Shown: piece after piece, positions 41,575 to 49,992 of the stretch
Layout of the letters: each line of letters opens with the position of its first letter
How positions within the stretch are numbered: position 1 is the first letter of the stretch
Source: an uncultured Bacteroidales bacterium
Lineage (GTDB): Bacteria; Bacteroidota; Bacteroidia; Bacteroidales; P3
NCBI GenBank assembly: GCA_900317125.1
Contig: ONFR01000004.1
Location: 1 to 64,000 of the forward strand
Direction: 5' to 3'
DNA length: 64,000 bases
Position numbers and translations under genes: made by a program
The notes under the pieces: model-generated
What the model was told of the DNA's origin: nothing
What the model saw: only the letters and a program-made list of their open reading frames with translations
Database searches by the model: none

Positions 41575-43209
41575 TTAGATATGTTTTATGAGTATTATTA
41601 CTTTGTTTTCTTTCTTTAGTTGTTCGAGTGTCTGGTAGAAACGCTCGCGCGAAGGAATATCCATCCACGCGGTGGGTTCGTCGAAGATGAGTATCGGGGC
41701 GTCGCTGTATAGCTGGCGCGCCAAAGCGATGCGCTGCCACTGGCCCATGCTCAACTCCTCGCCGCCGTCGAACATACGGCCCAGCGGGGTTTGGTAGCCT
41801 TTGGGCAGACGCTCGATGTATTTGTCCACACCTGCCATTTCGGCCACCTGCTTCACACGTGCGCTGTCGTAGTGGTCGATGTCGCCGAAAGCGATATTCT
41901 CCTCGGCAGTGCAATAGAAACGCACATAGTCCTGAAATATTGCCCCGATGCCGTGACGCAGTCCCTTCAGGTCGTACTGGCGCACGTCGACACCGTCCAC
42001 CAACACAGCCCCCTGGTCGGTGTCGTAGAGGCGGAGCAGCAGTTTGAGCAAGGTGGTCTTTCCGAAACCGTTCTCGCCCTCTATCTGTGTCACTTCGCCG
42101 GCACGGGCTGTGAGGTTGAAATGGCTCAACACATCGCGTTCCATCTTCGGGTAGCGGAAAGTGATGTCGCGGAACTCGACACTCTTCACCTGCAAGGGGA
42201 AAGGCTTTGCATTGGGCGCATTGACGATGGAGGGCTCGAGGTCGAGAAACTCGAAGAGGTTGCCGATGAAGAGGCGGTTGTCGTAAAGTCCCGTCACACT
42301 GCTCACCAGCTGTGCAAGCTGTGTCTGTCCGCGACGGAAGGCCTCAAACAGCATCACAAACGAACCCACAGTGATGGAGCCGTCGGTGGTACTCATGATA
42401 AGGAACATGGTTACAAAGAACAACGCAGCCGTCTCGACAATGGCACAAACCGAATCGTACCAGCCCAAGCGGCGGGAAATCTTTATCAAGTCTTTCACTA
42501 GGGCCTTGCGAATGGCAACGAAACGCTCTCTGAAATAGGGGGCGAGTCCGAAGGTGCGCATCTCCTTGGCGTAGTCACGCCCACCCAGCAGGGCAGTGTA
42601 GTAACTGGTGCGGCGATAATTCTGAGTGTTGCCGCGTCGGAAGGCATATATCTGTCTTGCCTTGATGACCCTGACAATGAACGACGGCACCACAGCGGCA
42701 ACCATGACGACGATAATCCAGCCGGAGACTCTGGAAAGCATGACCACGATGATGGAGATGGATATCAGCGAACCGAGCAGCCCCATAAATCCGTTCAATA
42801 TCTGGATGGGGCGATAGGATGCCTCCTGTTGGGCACGATGGTAGGTGTCGTGATAGTCAGGGTTGTCGAAATAGGACATGTCCAGCTTGGCCGACTGCCC
42901 TTGCATGCGTTCACTGATAAAGTCGATAAGCTTCTGCTGCATGATGTCGTTGTTGACGCCGTTCATCACACTCACCACGCGGGTCAGCAGCGAGATGGCG
43001 CAGAAGATTCCCAGCGCGGTAAGCGTGTTCATCTCCACACCCAACACCACGGGATAGGTCCCGTTGGTGACGGAGTCCACCAAGAACTTAAGGATATACA
43101 GATTCAGCAACGGCAGCGCATTCAGGATCAACACGTAGATGATGCGCAGCCAGAAAGCCCTGCTGTCGCATTGCCGAATCATATTCAGTGCTTTGAATAT
43201 CTGTTTCAT
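41575..43209 (-). CDS. ABC exporter (membrane domain fused to ATPase), C-terminus short
   Basis: A 544-aa half-transporter. Six membrane helices occupy residues 20-300. The ATPase domain has Walker A GENGFGKTTLL near 373, the signature ELSMGQWQRIALAR (LSMGQ in place of LSGGQ), and Walker B PILIFDEPTAWMD. The frame stops right after the H-loop position (VIILIKHI), about 30-40 residues before such proteins usually end, and pepA begins three bases later, so the tail is deleted rather than frameshifted. The substrate is unknown (lipid- or peptide-exporter type). It follows the DUF721 gene by 12 bases. Confidence 0.85.
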   Translation of the reverse strand: MKQIFKALNMIRQCDSRAFWLRIIYVLILNALPLLNLYILKFLVDSVTNGTYPVVLGVEMNTLTALGIFCAISLLTRVVSVMNGVNNDIMQQKLIDFISERMQGQSAKLDMSYFDNPDYHDTYHRAQQEASYRPIQILNGFMGLLGSLISISIIVVMLSRVSGWIIVVMVAAVVPSFIVRVIKARQIYAFRRGNTQNYRRTSYYTALLGGRDYAKEMRTFGLAPYFRERFVAIRKALVKDLIKISRRLGWYDSVCAIVETAALFFVTMFLIMSTTDGSITVGSFVMLFEAFRRGQTQLAQLVSSVTGLYDNRLFIGNLFEFLDLEPSIVNAPNAKPFPLQVKSVEFRDITFRYPKMERDVLSHFNLTARAGEVTQIEGENGFGKTTLLKLLLRLYDTDQGAVLVDGVDVRQYDLKGLRHGIGAIFQDYVRFYCTAEENIAFGDIDHYDSARVKQVAEMAGVDKYIERLPKGYQTPLGRMFDGGEELSMGQWQRIALARQLYSDAPILIFDEPTAWMDIPSRERFYQTLEQLKKENKVIILIKHI

Positions 43210-43221
43210 TCTATTTTTAAT

Positions 43222-43533
43222 TTATCTTTTCCCGAGACCGTCGGTCTCATAAAATACTATCTTTTTCACCGCCTGCCTCCCCAATATGTCGTTGATACGT
43301 GCGACGAGGGACTCACGCCGGTACCACAACTCCTGTCTTAATCCGGGCGAAGCGATGGAGAGGGCAAGGATTCCGTTCTTGAAGCTCACCTTCCAAGTAA
43401 GGCGGCTAATCAAGTCTCCCACAACCTTTTCATACACGTCCTTCACCTCAAGCTCGGTGGCCGACTCCTCCATGTCGAGTCGTCGGTATGCCTTCTTGAG
43501 CAAGTCCTGCAGTGTATGTTCGTTGCTGTACAT
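43222..43533 (-). CDS. DUF721 (DciA-like) protein
   Basis: A 103-aa protein of the DUF721 family: LQDLLKKAYRRLDMEESATELEVKDVYEKVVGDLISRLTW, then KNGILALSIASPGLRQELWYRRESLVARIN. This resembles DciA, which loads or regulates the replicative helicase in many bacteria; in Bacteroidota the role is not proved. Its position next to recF and upstream of replication-related polA is consistent with DNA metabolism. It lies 22 bases after recF and 12 bases before the ABC exporter gene. Confidence 0.88.
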   Translation of the reverse strand: MYSNEHTLQDLLKKAYRRLDMEESATELEVKDVYEKVVGDLISRLTWKVSFKNGILALSIASPGLRQELWYRRESLVARINDILGRQAVKKIVFYETDGLGKR

Positions 43534-43555
43534 CAGTCCTCTTTATTATTCTATA

Positions 43556-44665
43556 TTAATTTGTCAATGGGTGCAGCTCGTTCCCCTCTACGGTGTATAT
43601 CAGATGGTCCACCTGCGGAATGGCCTCGAAGATGCCCTCCACACGTCCCGGCTGGGTGTCGGTGATAAACACCTGGCCGAAGCGGTCGCTTCCCACCAAC
43701 TCCACCAGCTGCGTCACACGCACCATGTCGAGTTTGTCAAAAACATCGTCCAGCAGCAGAATGGGCTTCACCCCGCCGTGGCGGTAGATATACTCAAACT
43801 GTGCCAGTTTCAGTGCCAGCACAAATGTCTTCTGCTGTCCCTGAGAGCCATAGCGTCGCACTGCCATATCGCTCACCGTCAGCTCTACATCATCCCTGTG
43901 GGGGCCCACGGTGGTGAAGAGTGCCTGCCTGTCGCGACGGCGAGCCTCCGCCAGCTGCTGTGCCAACGGCATGCCGCTCTCGGCCACATAGGTCAGCACA
44001 CCCTTTTCGTGGCCGTTGGTAATCCAGCCGTAATAGTCGTCGAACAGGGGAGCGAACCCCTCGAAGAAATGCTCACGCTCACGACGGAGCACCTCACCAT
44101 GACGCACCAGCTGCTCATCCCACACGCTGATTGAACCTTCGTCCCACGACCCCTCTTCCCAGAACACCTTCAGCAGCCGGTTGCGCTGCTCCAGGGCTCG
44201 GGCATACTGCAACAGATGATCCAAATACACCCTGTCCGTCTGCGACAGCACACCGTCGACAAACCGTCGCCGCACCTCGCTGCCTCCCACAATGATTTCT
44301 TGGTCCTGGGGCGACACCATCACCAGCGGTATCCTTCCGATGTGTTCGCCCAACGTCTTGCACACTTTGCCGTTCCACTTCATCTGCTTGGGCATTCCCT
44401 TGCGCACCACACACGACGCCTGAACGTTCTCGCCCTCCACCCCATAGCGGCCATGGATGGCGAAATACTCCTCGCCGCGGCGGATGTTCGGAACATCTCC
44501 CCCACCGCGGCAGCCCTTGCAGAAAGACAAGTAATAAATCGCCTCAAGCAGATTGGTCTTGCCCACGCCGTTGTTACCCACAAGGCAGTTCACATTGGGG
44601 CAGAAATCCACATCAAGCTCGCCATACGACTTGAAATTGCTTATCTTCAAATTGGTCAAATACAT
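43556..44665 (-). CDS. recF: DNA replication and repair protein RecF
   Basis: A 369-aa SMC-like ATPase. Walker A GNNGVGKTNLLEAIYYLS lies at residues 31-48, the RecF signature SQGQQKTFVLALKLAQ near 275, and Walker B PILLLDDVFDKLD near 305. RecF with RecO and RecR loads RecA at gaps in single-stranded DNA. The length agrees with the family. Next to it are the DUF721 gene on the same strand and ispH upstream, separated by a GAATTGAGAATTGAGA-type repeat (44711-44750). Confidence 0.95.
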   Translation of the reverse strand: MYLTNLKISNFKSYGELDVDFCPNVNCLVGNNGVGKTNLLEAIYYLSFCKGCRGGGDVPNIRRGEEYFAIHGRYGVEGENVQASCVVRKGMPKQMKWNGKVCKTLGEHIGRIPLVMVSPQDQEIIVGGSEVRRRFVDGVLSQTDRVYLDHLLQYARALEQRNRLLKVFWEEGSWDEGSISVWDEQLVRHGEVLRREREHFFEGFAPLFDDYYGWITNGHEKGVLTYVAESGMPLAQQLAEARRRDRQALFTTVGPHRDDVELTVSDMAVRRYGSQGQQKTFVLALKLAQFEYIYRHGGVKPILLLDDVFDKLDMVRVTQLVELVGSDRFGQVFITDTQPGRVEGIFEAIPQVDHLIYTVEGNELHPLTN

Positions 44666-44710
44666 CTCCGCTCAAGTTTCAGTTGTTAAATCGTTGATAA
44701 GTTTATACGC

Positions 44711-44750
44711 CTTGCTCTCTCAATTCTCAATTCTTAATTCTCAATTCCCC
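44711..44750. repeat. GAATTGAGAATTGAGA-type repeat between ispH and recF
   Basis: The stretch reads as repeated CTCAATTCT units and ends at the stop codon of ispH (44727 is inside it). It belongs to the same family as 45812-45840, 46814-46836, 56413-56446 and 62934-62968. Confidence 0.7.
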
Positions 44751-45725
44751 AACCCCCTGCTCGGCGCAATGGGCCACAGCTTCCATCAGCCACCGGGGAG
44801 TGCTGGTGGCACCCGTCACGCCCAACCGCTCCACAGGCCGTACCCTGAGCTCCTCGCACACTGCAGCCACCTCGTCGGGCCCGTAGACCAGATACGTCCT
44901 CGGCTGCACACGCTTGCACAGTTCATACAGATAATGCCCGTTCGAACTGCCTTGTCCGCTGACGAACAGCACAGCATCCACACCTCTTGCAAACGCCTCC
45001 AGCCTTGTGGCTCTGTTGGCAACACGGCTGCATATCGTGTTGTATGCCACGAAGAAATCGTCCCCCGCGTCTGTCGCCTCTGCACTTGTGGCATCCCCTT
45101 CACCCTTCTTGCCCTCAGCGGCATGCCGCCGCTCGGCAATCGCCCGCTTCACATTCTCTATCAGTCGGGCATATTCCTCGCGGCTCTTAGTCGTCTGAGA
45201 ATAGAGCCGTATCGGTCTGCCGAAGTCAATGCCCTTCAAATCCTCCGCACTGCTCACCACCACAGCCTTGCCCTCCGTTTGTCCGCACAGTCCCACCACC
45301 TCGGCATGACCGGGTTTGCCGAAGATGACCACCTGGCCGCCTCGCTCGCACATCTCTTCATACCCGCGTCTGATGCGTTGCTGCAGGGCCAGCACGATAG
45401 GACAGGTGGCATCAATCAACTCCACCCCCTGCCGCTCGGCCTCGGCGTAGGTCGACGGTGGTTCGCCGTGGGCACGAATCAGCACCCTCGGAGCGGGCGT
45501 CTCTGTTCCCGGCTCCTCCTTACCACTCCCGCCCAACTGCCGCAGCCGGTCGTGGTCAATCACCTCCAGACCCTTGTCCCGTAGCCGCGACACCTCGGCA
45601 TTGTTATGCACAATGTCGCCCAGACAGTAGAGGCCCCCACGGTGCTTCAACTCCTCCTCAGCGGTAGAGATAGCCCTCACCACCCCGAAACAGAAACCGG
45701 CATTATCATCAATTTCAATTTTCAC
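44727..45725 (-). CDS. ispH: 4-hydroxy-3-methylbut-2-enyl diphosphate reductase
   Basis: A 332-aa enzyme, the last step of the MEP isoprenoid pathway, making IPP and DMAPP. The iron-sulfur ligands are in GFCFGVVRAI (Cys12), DATCPIV and YNTICSRVANR; the substrate His residues sit in AHGEPPSTY and GKPGHAEVVG, and the loop GQGSSNGHYL and end GATSTPRWL are typical. The start is GTG at 45723-45725, since a TGA lies three codons upstream in frame; it falls inside an AAAATTGAAAAGTG-type repeat. An insertion of about 15 low-complexity residues (EGKKGEGDATSAEATDAG) precedes the third Cys. Confidence 0.94.
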   Translation of the reverse strand: MKIEIDDNAGFCFGVVRAISTAEEELKHRGGLYCLGDIVHNNAEVSRLRDKGLEVIDHDRLRQLGGSGKEEPGTETPAPRVLIRAHGEPPSTYAEAERQGVELIDATCPIVLALQQRIRRGYEEMCERGGQVVIFGKPGHAEVVGLCGQTEGKAVVVSSAEDLKGIDFGRPIRLYSQTTKSREEYARLIENVKRAIAERRHAAEGKKGEGDATSAEATDAGDDFFVAYNTICSRVANRATRLEAFARGVDAVLFVSGQGSSNGHYLYELCKRVQPRTYLVYGPDEVAAVCEELRVRPVERLGVTGATSTPRWLMEAVAHCAEQGVGELRIKN

Positions 45726-45840
45726 CTTTCAATTTTCATTTTTCTCCACGTATCTCGCGTATCGCAAGTATTATTTATACGTGTAATACAAGTGATACGT
45801 GGAGCCACTTTCTCAATTCTCAATTCTCAATTCTCAACTC
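45706..45840. repeat. Composite repeat with an internal hairpin between the M23 peptidase and ispH genes
   Basis: The left part (45706-45743) is the TTTCAATTTTCA-type repeat and contains the ispH GTG start. The centre (45744-45804) folds with CTCCACGTATC pairing perfectly with GATACGTGGAG. The right part (45812-45840) is the CTCAATTCT-type repeat and provides the stop codon of the M23 peptidase. It looks like one mobile or expandable unit of about 135 bp. Confidence 0.6.
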
Positions 45841-46802
45841 AGGCATTGGTTCTCGACATACGAAGCCTCCAGCACCTCGTCATACTCGGCGGGAGTCAAA
45901 TCGTTGAAGAAGTAATACACCGGGTTCACCTTCGTGCCGTTCTGGATCACCTCGTAGTGCAGATGGTAGCCCTGCGCCAGACCCGTGCGGCCCACAGTGC
46001 CGATCACCGTGCCGCGCTTCACCTGCTGCCCCTCGCTCACCTTCACATCCTGCAGATGGGCATAGAGGGTCTTGAACCCGAAGCCGTGATCCACCACCAC
46101 GCAGATGCCGTAGCCGCCCAAGCCGCCACCGCGTCCTGCCACTGTCACACGTCCGTCGGCAGTGGCATGCACCGACGTCCCCGGCTGCGCCGACAAATCC
46201 ACCCCCGTATGCATACGGCGGTAGTGCAGGATGGGGTGATAGCGCATCCCGTAGCCCGACACCATGCGGCAGCTCCCTTTCGCTATCGGCATGATGGCCG
46301 GCATGCGGGCCATGCGCTCGCGTTTCGTGCCTGCCATGCGGTAGATCTCGTCCAGCGACAGCGACTGCGAATACAGGCGTTGCTCCAGTGTGTCCACACG
46401 CCGCATTGTCTGTACAATCAGACTGCTCGAGGCCTTTCCCTCCCAGCGACCGTAGTCGGCCTGCGCCGGACGCCTCCGCTCATCGCTCACCGGACGGGCG
46501 CCGAACACCGTGCGATACACCGCACTGTCGCGCTCCTCGATGTCCGAAAGCACAGCCTCGGCACGGTCCAGGCTGCGGTTCACCGATTCCAACGCCCGGC
46601 GGCACTCCTTCACATCCGCCCGCAGCATGCGTTCCTCGGGCGAATCGACCATGCTGCCCAGCGCCAACGCCACGGCCACACCCGCCACCACACCGGGCAG
46701 GACAGTGGTCGCGGCACGCTTCAGCCTGTCGCGAAACGTAGCCTCCACACGCTCATACCTCAGCGTATGGGGATTGAACCGGTATACATATCGCTTCTTC
46801 AT
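45834..46802 (-). CDS. M23 family peptidase (LytM domain) with a membrane anchor
   Basis: A 322-aa protein that probably cuts or senses peptidoglycan cross-bridges. A cytoplasmic basic N-terminus (KKRYVYRFNPHTLRYE) precedes a membrane helix TTVLPGVVAGVAVALALGS (about 32-50) and a coiled-coil region (LRADVKECRRALESVNRSLD). The LytM domain at about 180-300 has the zinc ligands in MHTGVDLSA and YHLHYEVIQNG. This is the same layout as Bacteroidota M23 proteins near cell-division genes. The stop codon TGA is formed by the repeat 45812-45840. Confidence 0.9.
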   Translation of the reverse strand: MKKRYVYRFNPHTLRYERVEATFRDRLKRAATTVLPGVVAGVAVALALGSMVDSPEERMLRADVKECRRALESVNRSLDRAEAVLSDIEERDSAVYRTVFGARPVSDERRRPAQADYGRWEGKASSSLIVQTMRRVDTLEQRLYSQSLSLDEIYRMAGTKRERMARMPAIMPIAKGSCRMVSGYGMRYHPILHYRRMHTGVDLSAQPGTSVHATADGRVTVAGRGGGLGGYGICVVVDHGFGFKTLYAHLQDVKVSEGQQVKRGTVIGTVGRTGLAQGYHLHYEVIQNGTKVNPVYYFFNDLTPAEYDEVLEASYVENQCLS

Positions 46803-46834
46803 TCAAGGTATCATCCCCTCTCAATTCTCAATTG

Positions 46835-47956
46835 TCAGAGTTCCGTCTGGTAACGATTGAGGGTGGTGACAAAAGCCTTCAGCGACTTGAAGTCGCGGAC
46901 ATAGTACCGCAGATTCAACTCCGGCACATACAGCTCACCCACCACGCGCTCGCGCATCTTGTTCTCCTCCTCAATCTCGTTCAAGGCCTTCGTGTCCTTG
47001 TTCACCAGCAGGCCGTCGCCGAACTGCTCATAGTTGCGGCGGTGGATATGGGTGGAGACATCCTCGGTGTTCTCGCGGTCGTAGTAGCTGTCAATCACCA
47101 TGTTCGACACCATGTCGTAAGGCACTTCGCGGAACAGGAAATTCAGCTCCTTCAGGCTGTGGACCGAGAAATCCACGGCATCCTTCGACTTCACCACGAA
47201 CTCAGGATAGAAGAAATACCTGTAACCCTCGGCATCGCGCATCATCGGGGTCATCAGCGGAGCTTGGATATAGTTGAAGATACCCAGGTCGAAATACACC
47301 TGCATAAACGACGACTCCAATCCGCTGTAGTTAGCTCTCACGCTCCAAATCCTGTGGCTGGCGGCCACCTGCGAGAAAGCCACCACCACGGCACCGAAAT
47401 GCTGGTAACGCTCCTCGCTGCACATGTCCGGCACATGCAGCTGGATGCTGCGCACATCGTGCCCCAGACGGGCAATCTTCGACTTGAAGCTCGACATCAC
47501 ATGCGTCTGATACGACGACAGGCGGTGCCTGCGGTGCGACAGTTCCTTGATTCCCTCAACAATGCGCTCCGCCTCCTCGGCCTCCTTGGCCATAGGCAGC
47601 ACATTGACATACGATTCCAAAATCATGGCACGCCACTTGTCGATACCCGCCTCATTCTGGGCGGCCTCCACGCGCGCCAACTCGCGGTCGAACGAGAACT
47701 CCTTGTTCCGCACCATATCCCAATAGGTGGGCAGCAGTTTCTGACGCTCATTCTTGCAGAAAGCCTTATAGGTACGGCTCGAACTGTTGCGGACAAAGAA
47801 TCCCGTTCCAGGACTCCCGCTCTCGACATACTGACCCGACTTATACGATGACTCGTACTTGCCCCGGATGCCGAAAAGCGTGGGGCAATAATGATTAGAC
47901 ACCCAAACACTCAAACCTCTCGCAACTCGTTTTCTTGATTTTGGTAGCAGTTTCAT
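46835..47956 (-). CDS. Protein of unknown function
   Basis: A 373-aa, probably cytosolic protein; no signal peptide or membrane helix is obvious. It begins MKLLPKSRKRVARGLSVWVS and contains ERQKLLPTYWDMVRNKEFSFDRE, WRAMILESYVNVLPMAKEAEEAERIVEGI and a central region ASHRIWSVRANYSGLESSFMQVYFDLG. The second half has many aromatic residues (YRYFFYPEFVV, SYYDRENTEDVSTHIHRRNYE). I recognise no family. It lies between lpdA and the M23 peptidase on the same strand; gene order alone gives no role. Confidence 0.7.
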   Translation of the reverse strand: MKLLPKSRKRVARGLSVWVSNHYCPTLFGIRGKYESSYKSGQYVESGSPGTGFFVRNSSSRTYKAFCKNERQKLLPTYWDMVRNKEFSFDRELARVEAAQNEAGIDKWRAMILESYVNVLPMAKEAEEAERIVEGIKELSHRRHRLSSYQTHVMSSFKSKIARLGHDVRSIQLHVPDMCSEERYQHFGAVVVAFSQVAASHRIWSVRANYSGLESSFMQVYFDLGIFNYIQAPLMTPMMRDAEGYRYFFYPEFVVKSKDAVDFSVHSLKELNFLFREVPYDMVSNMVIDSYYDRENTEDVSTHIHRRNYEQFGDGLLVNKDTKALNEIEEENKMRERVVGELYVPELNLRYYVRDFKSLKAFVTTLNRYQTEL

Positions 47957-48000
47957 AATGCGTATGTGTGTATTGTTAGTAAGTTATTTATTTCGTTTCA

Positions 48001-49398
48001 TTAACCGTGGATGGCGCATCCGTATGCGGCCTCGATGGCCTCCATCACTGCCTCGCTCATGGTGGGGTGAGGATGCACTGCGGCTGCCACCTGCTTGGCC
48101 GTGAGACCGTTCTCGCGGGCGGTGACGATGCCGGCAATCATCTCCGTCACATTGTCGCCGCACATGTGGCATCCCAGTATCTCGTCGGTGTTCTTATCAA
48201 TCACCATCTTGATGAAGCCGTCGGTGTTTCCGGCTGCTGTTGCCTTGCCGCTGGCTTTGAAGAAAAACTTGCCCACCAGCACCTCTTTGCCGGCCTCCAG
48301 AGCCTTCTTCTCGGTCAGGCCTACGCTGGCAATCTCGGGGGTGGTGTATGTGCAGCCGGGGATATTGGCATAGTTCAACTTCTTCGCCTCGTGGCCGGCT
48401 AAATGCTCCACGCAGCAGATGGCCTCCTTGCTGGCCACATGCGCCAGGGCGGGACCGTGAACCACGTCGCCGATGGCGTAATAGCCAGGCACATTGGTCT
48501 CATACCAGTCGTTCACAATTATCTTGCCGCGCTCCACGGCGATGCCGGTCTCTTCAAGACCCAGGTTCTCGAGGTTGGTCACCACACCCACGGCACTCAA
48601 CACCACGTCGCAGTCGACAACCGTCTCGGTATTGCGTTTCATATCCTTGATGGTCACATGGCACACGTCGCCTTCCACATCCACCTTCTCCACACTGGCG
48701 CTGGCCATCACTTTCATACCCATCTTGCGGAAAGTGCGGCTCATCTGCGATGCCGTATCTTCATCCTCGTTGGGCAGGATCTGGGGCATGAACTCCACAA
48801 GGGTCACCTGCACGCCGATGCTCTGGTAGAAGAAGGCAAACTCGCTACCGATGGCACCACTGCCGCACACCACCATGCTCTTGGGTTTGAAGGGCAGCGT
48901 CATTGCCTCGCGGTAGCCGATAATGCGCTTGCCGTCCTGTGGCATGCTGGGCATCACGCGGCTACGGGCGCCTGTGGCAACGATGATATGACTGGCTTCG
49001 TATTCCGTCACAGAGCCGTCCTCGGCGGAGGTCACCTCCACCTTGTGACCAGGTTTCACGCGGCCGGTACCCATAATCACTTCCACGTTGTTCTTCTTCA
49101 GCAGGAACTGGACACCCTTGCTCATTGTCTCGGCCACACCGCGCGAACGCTGCACCATGGCACCCATATCGGCCTCCACAGTCTGCGCTGCCACGCCATA
49201 GCTGGCAGCATGGTTTATATAGTTGAACACCTGGGCACTCTTCAACAAAGCTTTGGTAGGGATACAACCCCAGTTAAGGCAAATGCCGCCTAAGTTCTCA
49301 CGTTCCACAACAGCAGTCTTCAATCCCAGCTGTGCAGCCTTAACGGCAGCAACATAACCGCCGGGGCCACTGCCTATGACAATTACATCGTAGTTCAT
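48001..49398 (-). CDS. lpdA: Dihydrolipoyl dehydrogenase
   Basis: The ATG at 49398 gives 465 aa (MNYDVIVIGSGPGGYVAAVKAAQLG). The frame to 49494 adds 32 residues without family likeness. It has the FAD site GSGPGGY near 9, the redox disulfide in GGICLNWGCIPTKALL near 42-50, the NAD site VCGSGAIGSEFAF near 178, and the C-terminal HPHPTMSEAVMEA with the active-site His. It reoxidises lipoamide in a 2-oxoacid dehydrogenase or the glycine cleavage system. No E1/E2 or gcv genes adjoin it. Confidence 0.95.
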   Translation of the reverse strand: MNYDVIVIGSGPGGYVAAVKAAQLGLKTAVVERENLGGICLNWGCIPTKALLKSAQVFNYINHAASYGVAAQTVEADMGAMVQRSRGVAETMSKGVQFLLKKNNVEVIMGTGRVKPGHKVEVTSAEDGSVTEYEASHIIVATGARSRVMPSMPQDGKRIIGYREAMTLPFKPKSMVVCGSGAIGSEFAFFYQSIGVQVTLVEFMPQILPNEDEDTASQMSRTFRKMGMKVMASASVEKVDVEGDVCHVTIKDMKRNTETVVDCDVVLSAVGVVTNLENLGLEETGIAVERGKIIVNDWYETNVPGYYAIGDVVHGPALAHVASKEAICCVEHLAGHEAKKLNYANIPGCTYTTPEIASVGLTEKKALEAGKEVLVGKFFFKASGKATAAGNTDGFIKMVIDKNTDEILGCHMCGDNVTEMIAGIVTARENGLTAKQVAAAVHPHPTMSEAVMEAIEAAYGCAIHG

Positions 49399-49461
49399 AT
49401 CTTGCAATATTTGTGTATAATATATATTAATAATTTCTAAAAACAATGATAATTCGAAATG

Positions 49462-49469
49462 CAAAGATA
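49462..49469 (-). promoter_or_regulatory. -7 box for lpdA
   Basis: The minus strand reads TATCTTTG about 64 bases upstream of the lpdA start. A TTG is present 12 bp upstream, closer than usual. Confidence 0.45.
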
Positions 49470-49621
49470 CGATATTTTTTGCAATAATTAGCATTTTTTG
49501 CTAAAAAACCGCGTCAAAACTCATTCTCGGCTGTCATTCCGCACCAGCCAGACTAATTTTACCACTTCCCAAAGTGTGTTCCAAAACGCCCTTCCTTCGT
49601 TCAATCTAGGATACTTACACT

Positions 49622-49674
49622 CTACATACAGCATCGTTATCCGTCGCTATGGCGGATAACGATGCTGTATGTAG
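49622..49674. repeat. 22-bp perfect inverted repeat in a divergent intergenic region
   Basis: The arm at 49622-49643 (CTACATACAGCATCGTTATC then CG) is repeated exactly as its reverse complement at 49653-49674 around a TCGCTATGG loop. No gene ends here, and no T-run follows, so it is not a terminator. Otherwise the 594-bp gap from 49399 to 49992 holds two promoters and no gene. Confidence 0.8.
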
Positions 49675-49932
49675 CGGCAATCGAGCGGATATTGAAGGGA
49701 CTTACTGCATAGGAAGGAGAGTGGCTGGGGTGGAGTCTGACTGGAGTTAGGATGGAGATACAGCGAAGGCGCAGCGTCGCAAATGCGGGTCGGCTTTGGG
49801 GCGGCAACCGACATGAAAACAAACCCCGACAACCACCATCCTGCGACCTTCCCCGACCCTCAAGGACCAGCCGAAGAGGCAGTATTTTTCAACAACCATA
49901 CGTTTTTTTTTCATCGAACGGAATATTATTCG

Positions 49933-49940
49933 TATCTTTG
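49933..49940 (+). promoter_or_regulatory. -7 box for the 49993 gene
   Basis: TATCTTTG lies 53 bases upstream of the ATG at 49993. The -33 region is a T-run without a clear TTG. Confidence 0.5.
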
Positions 49941-49992
49941 CAATTTGCAATTTGGCGAAATGTACCTTGCATAAAAACGGATACAATTGTCC

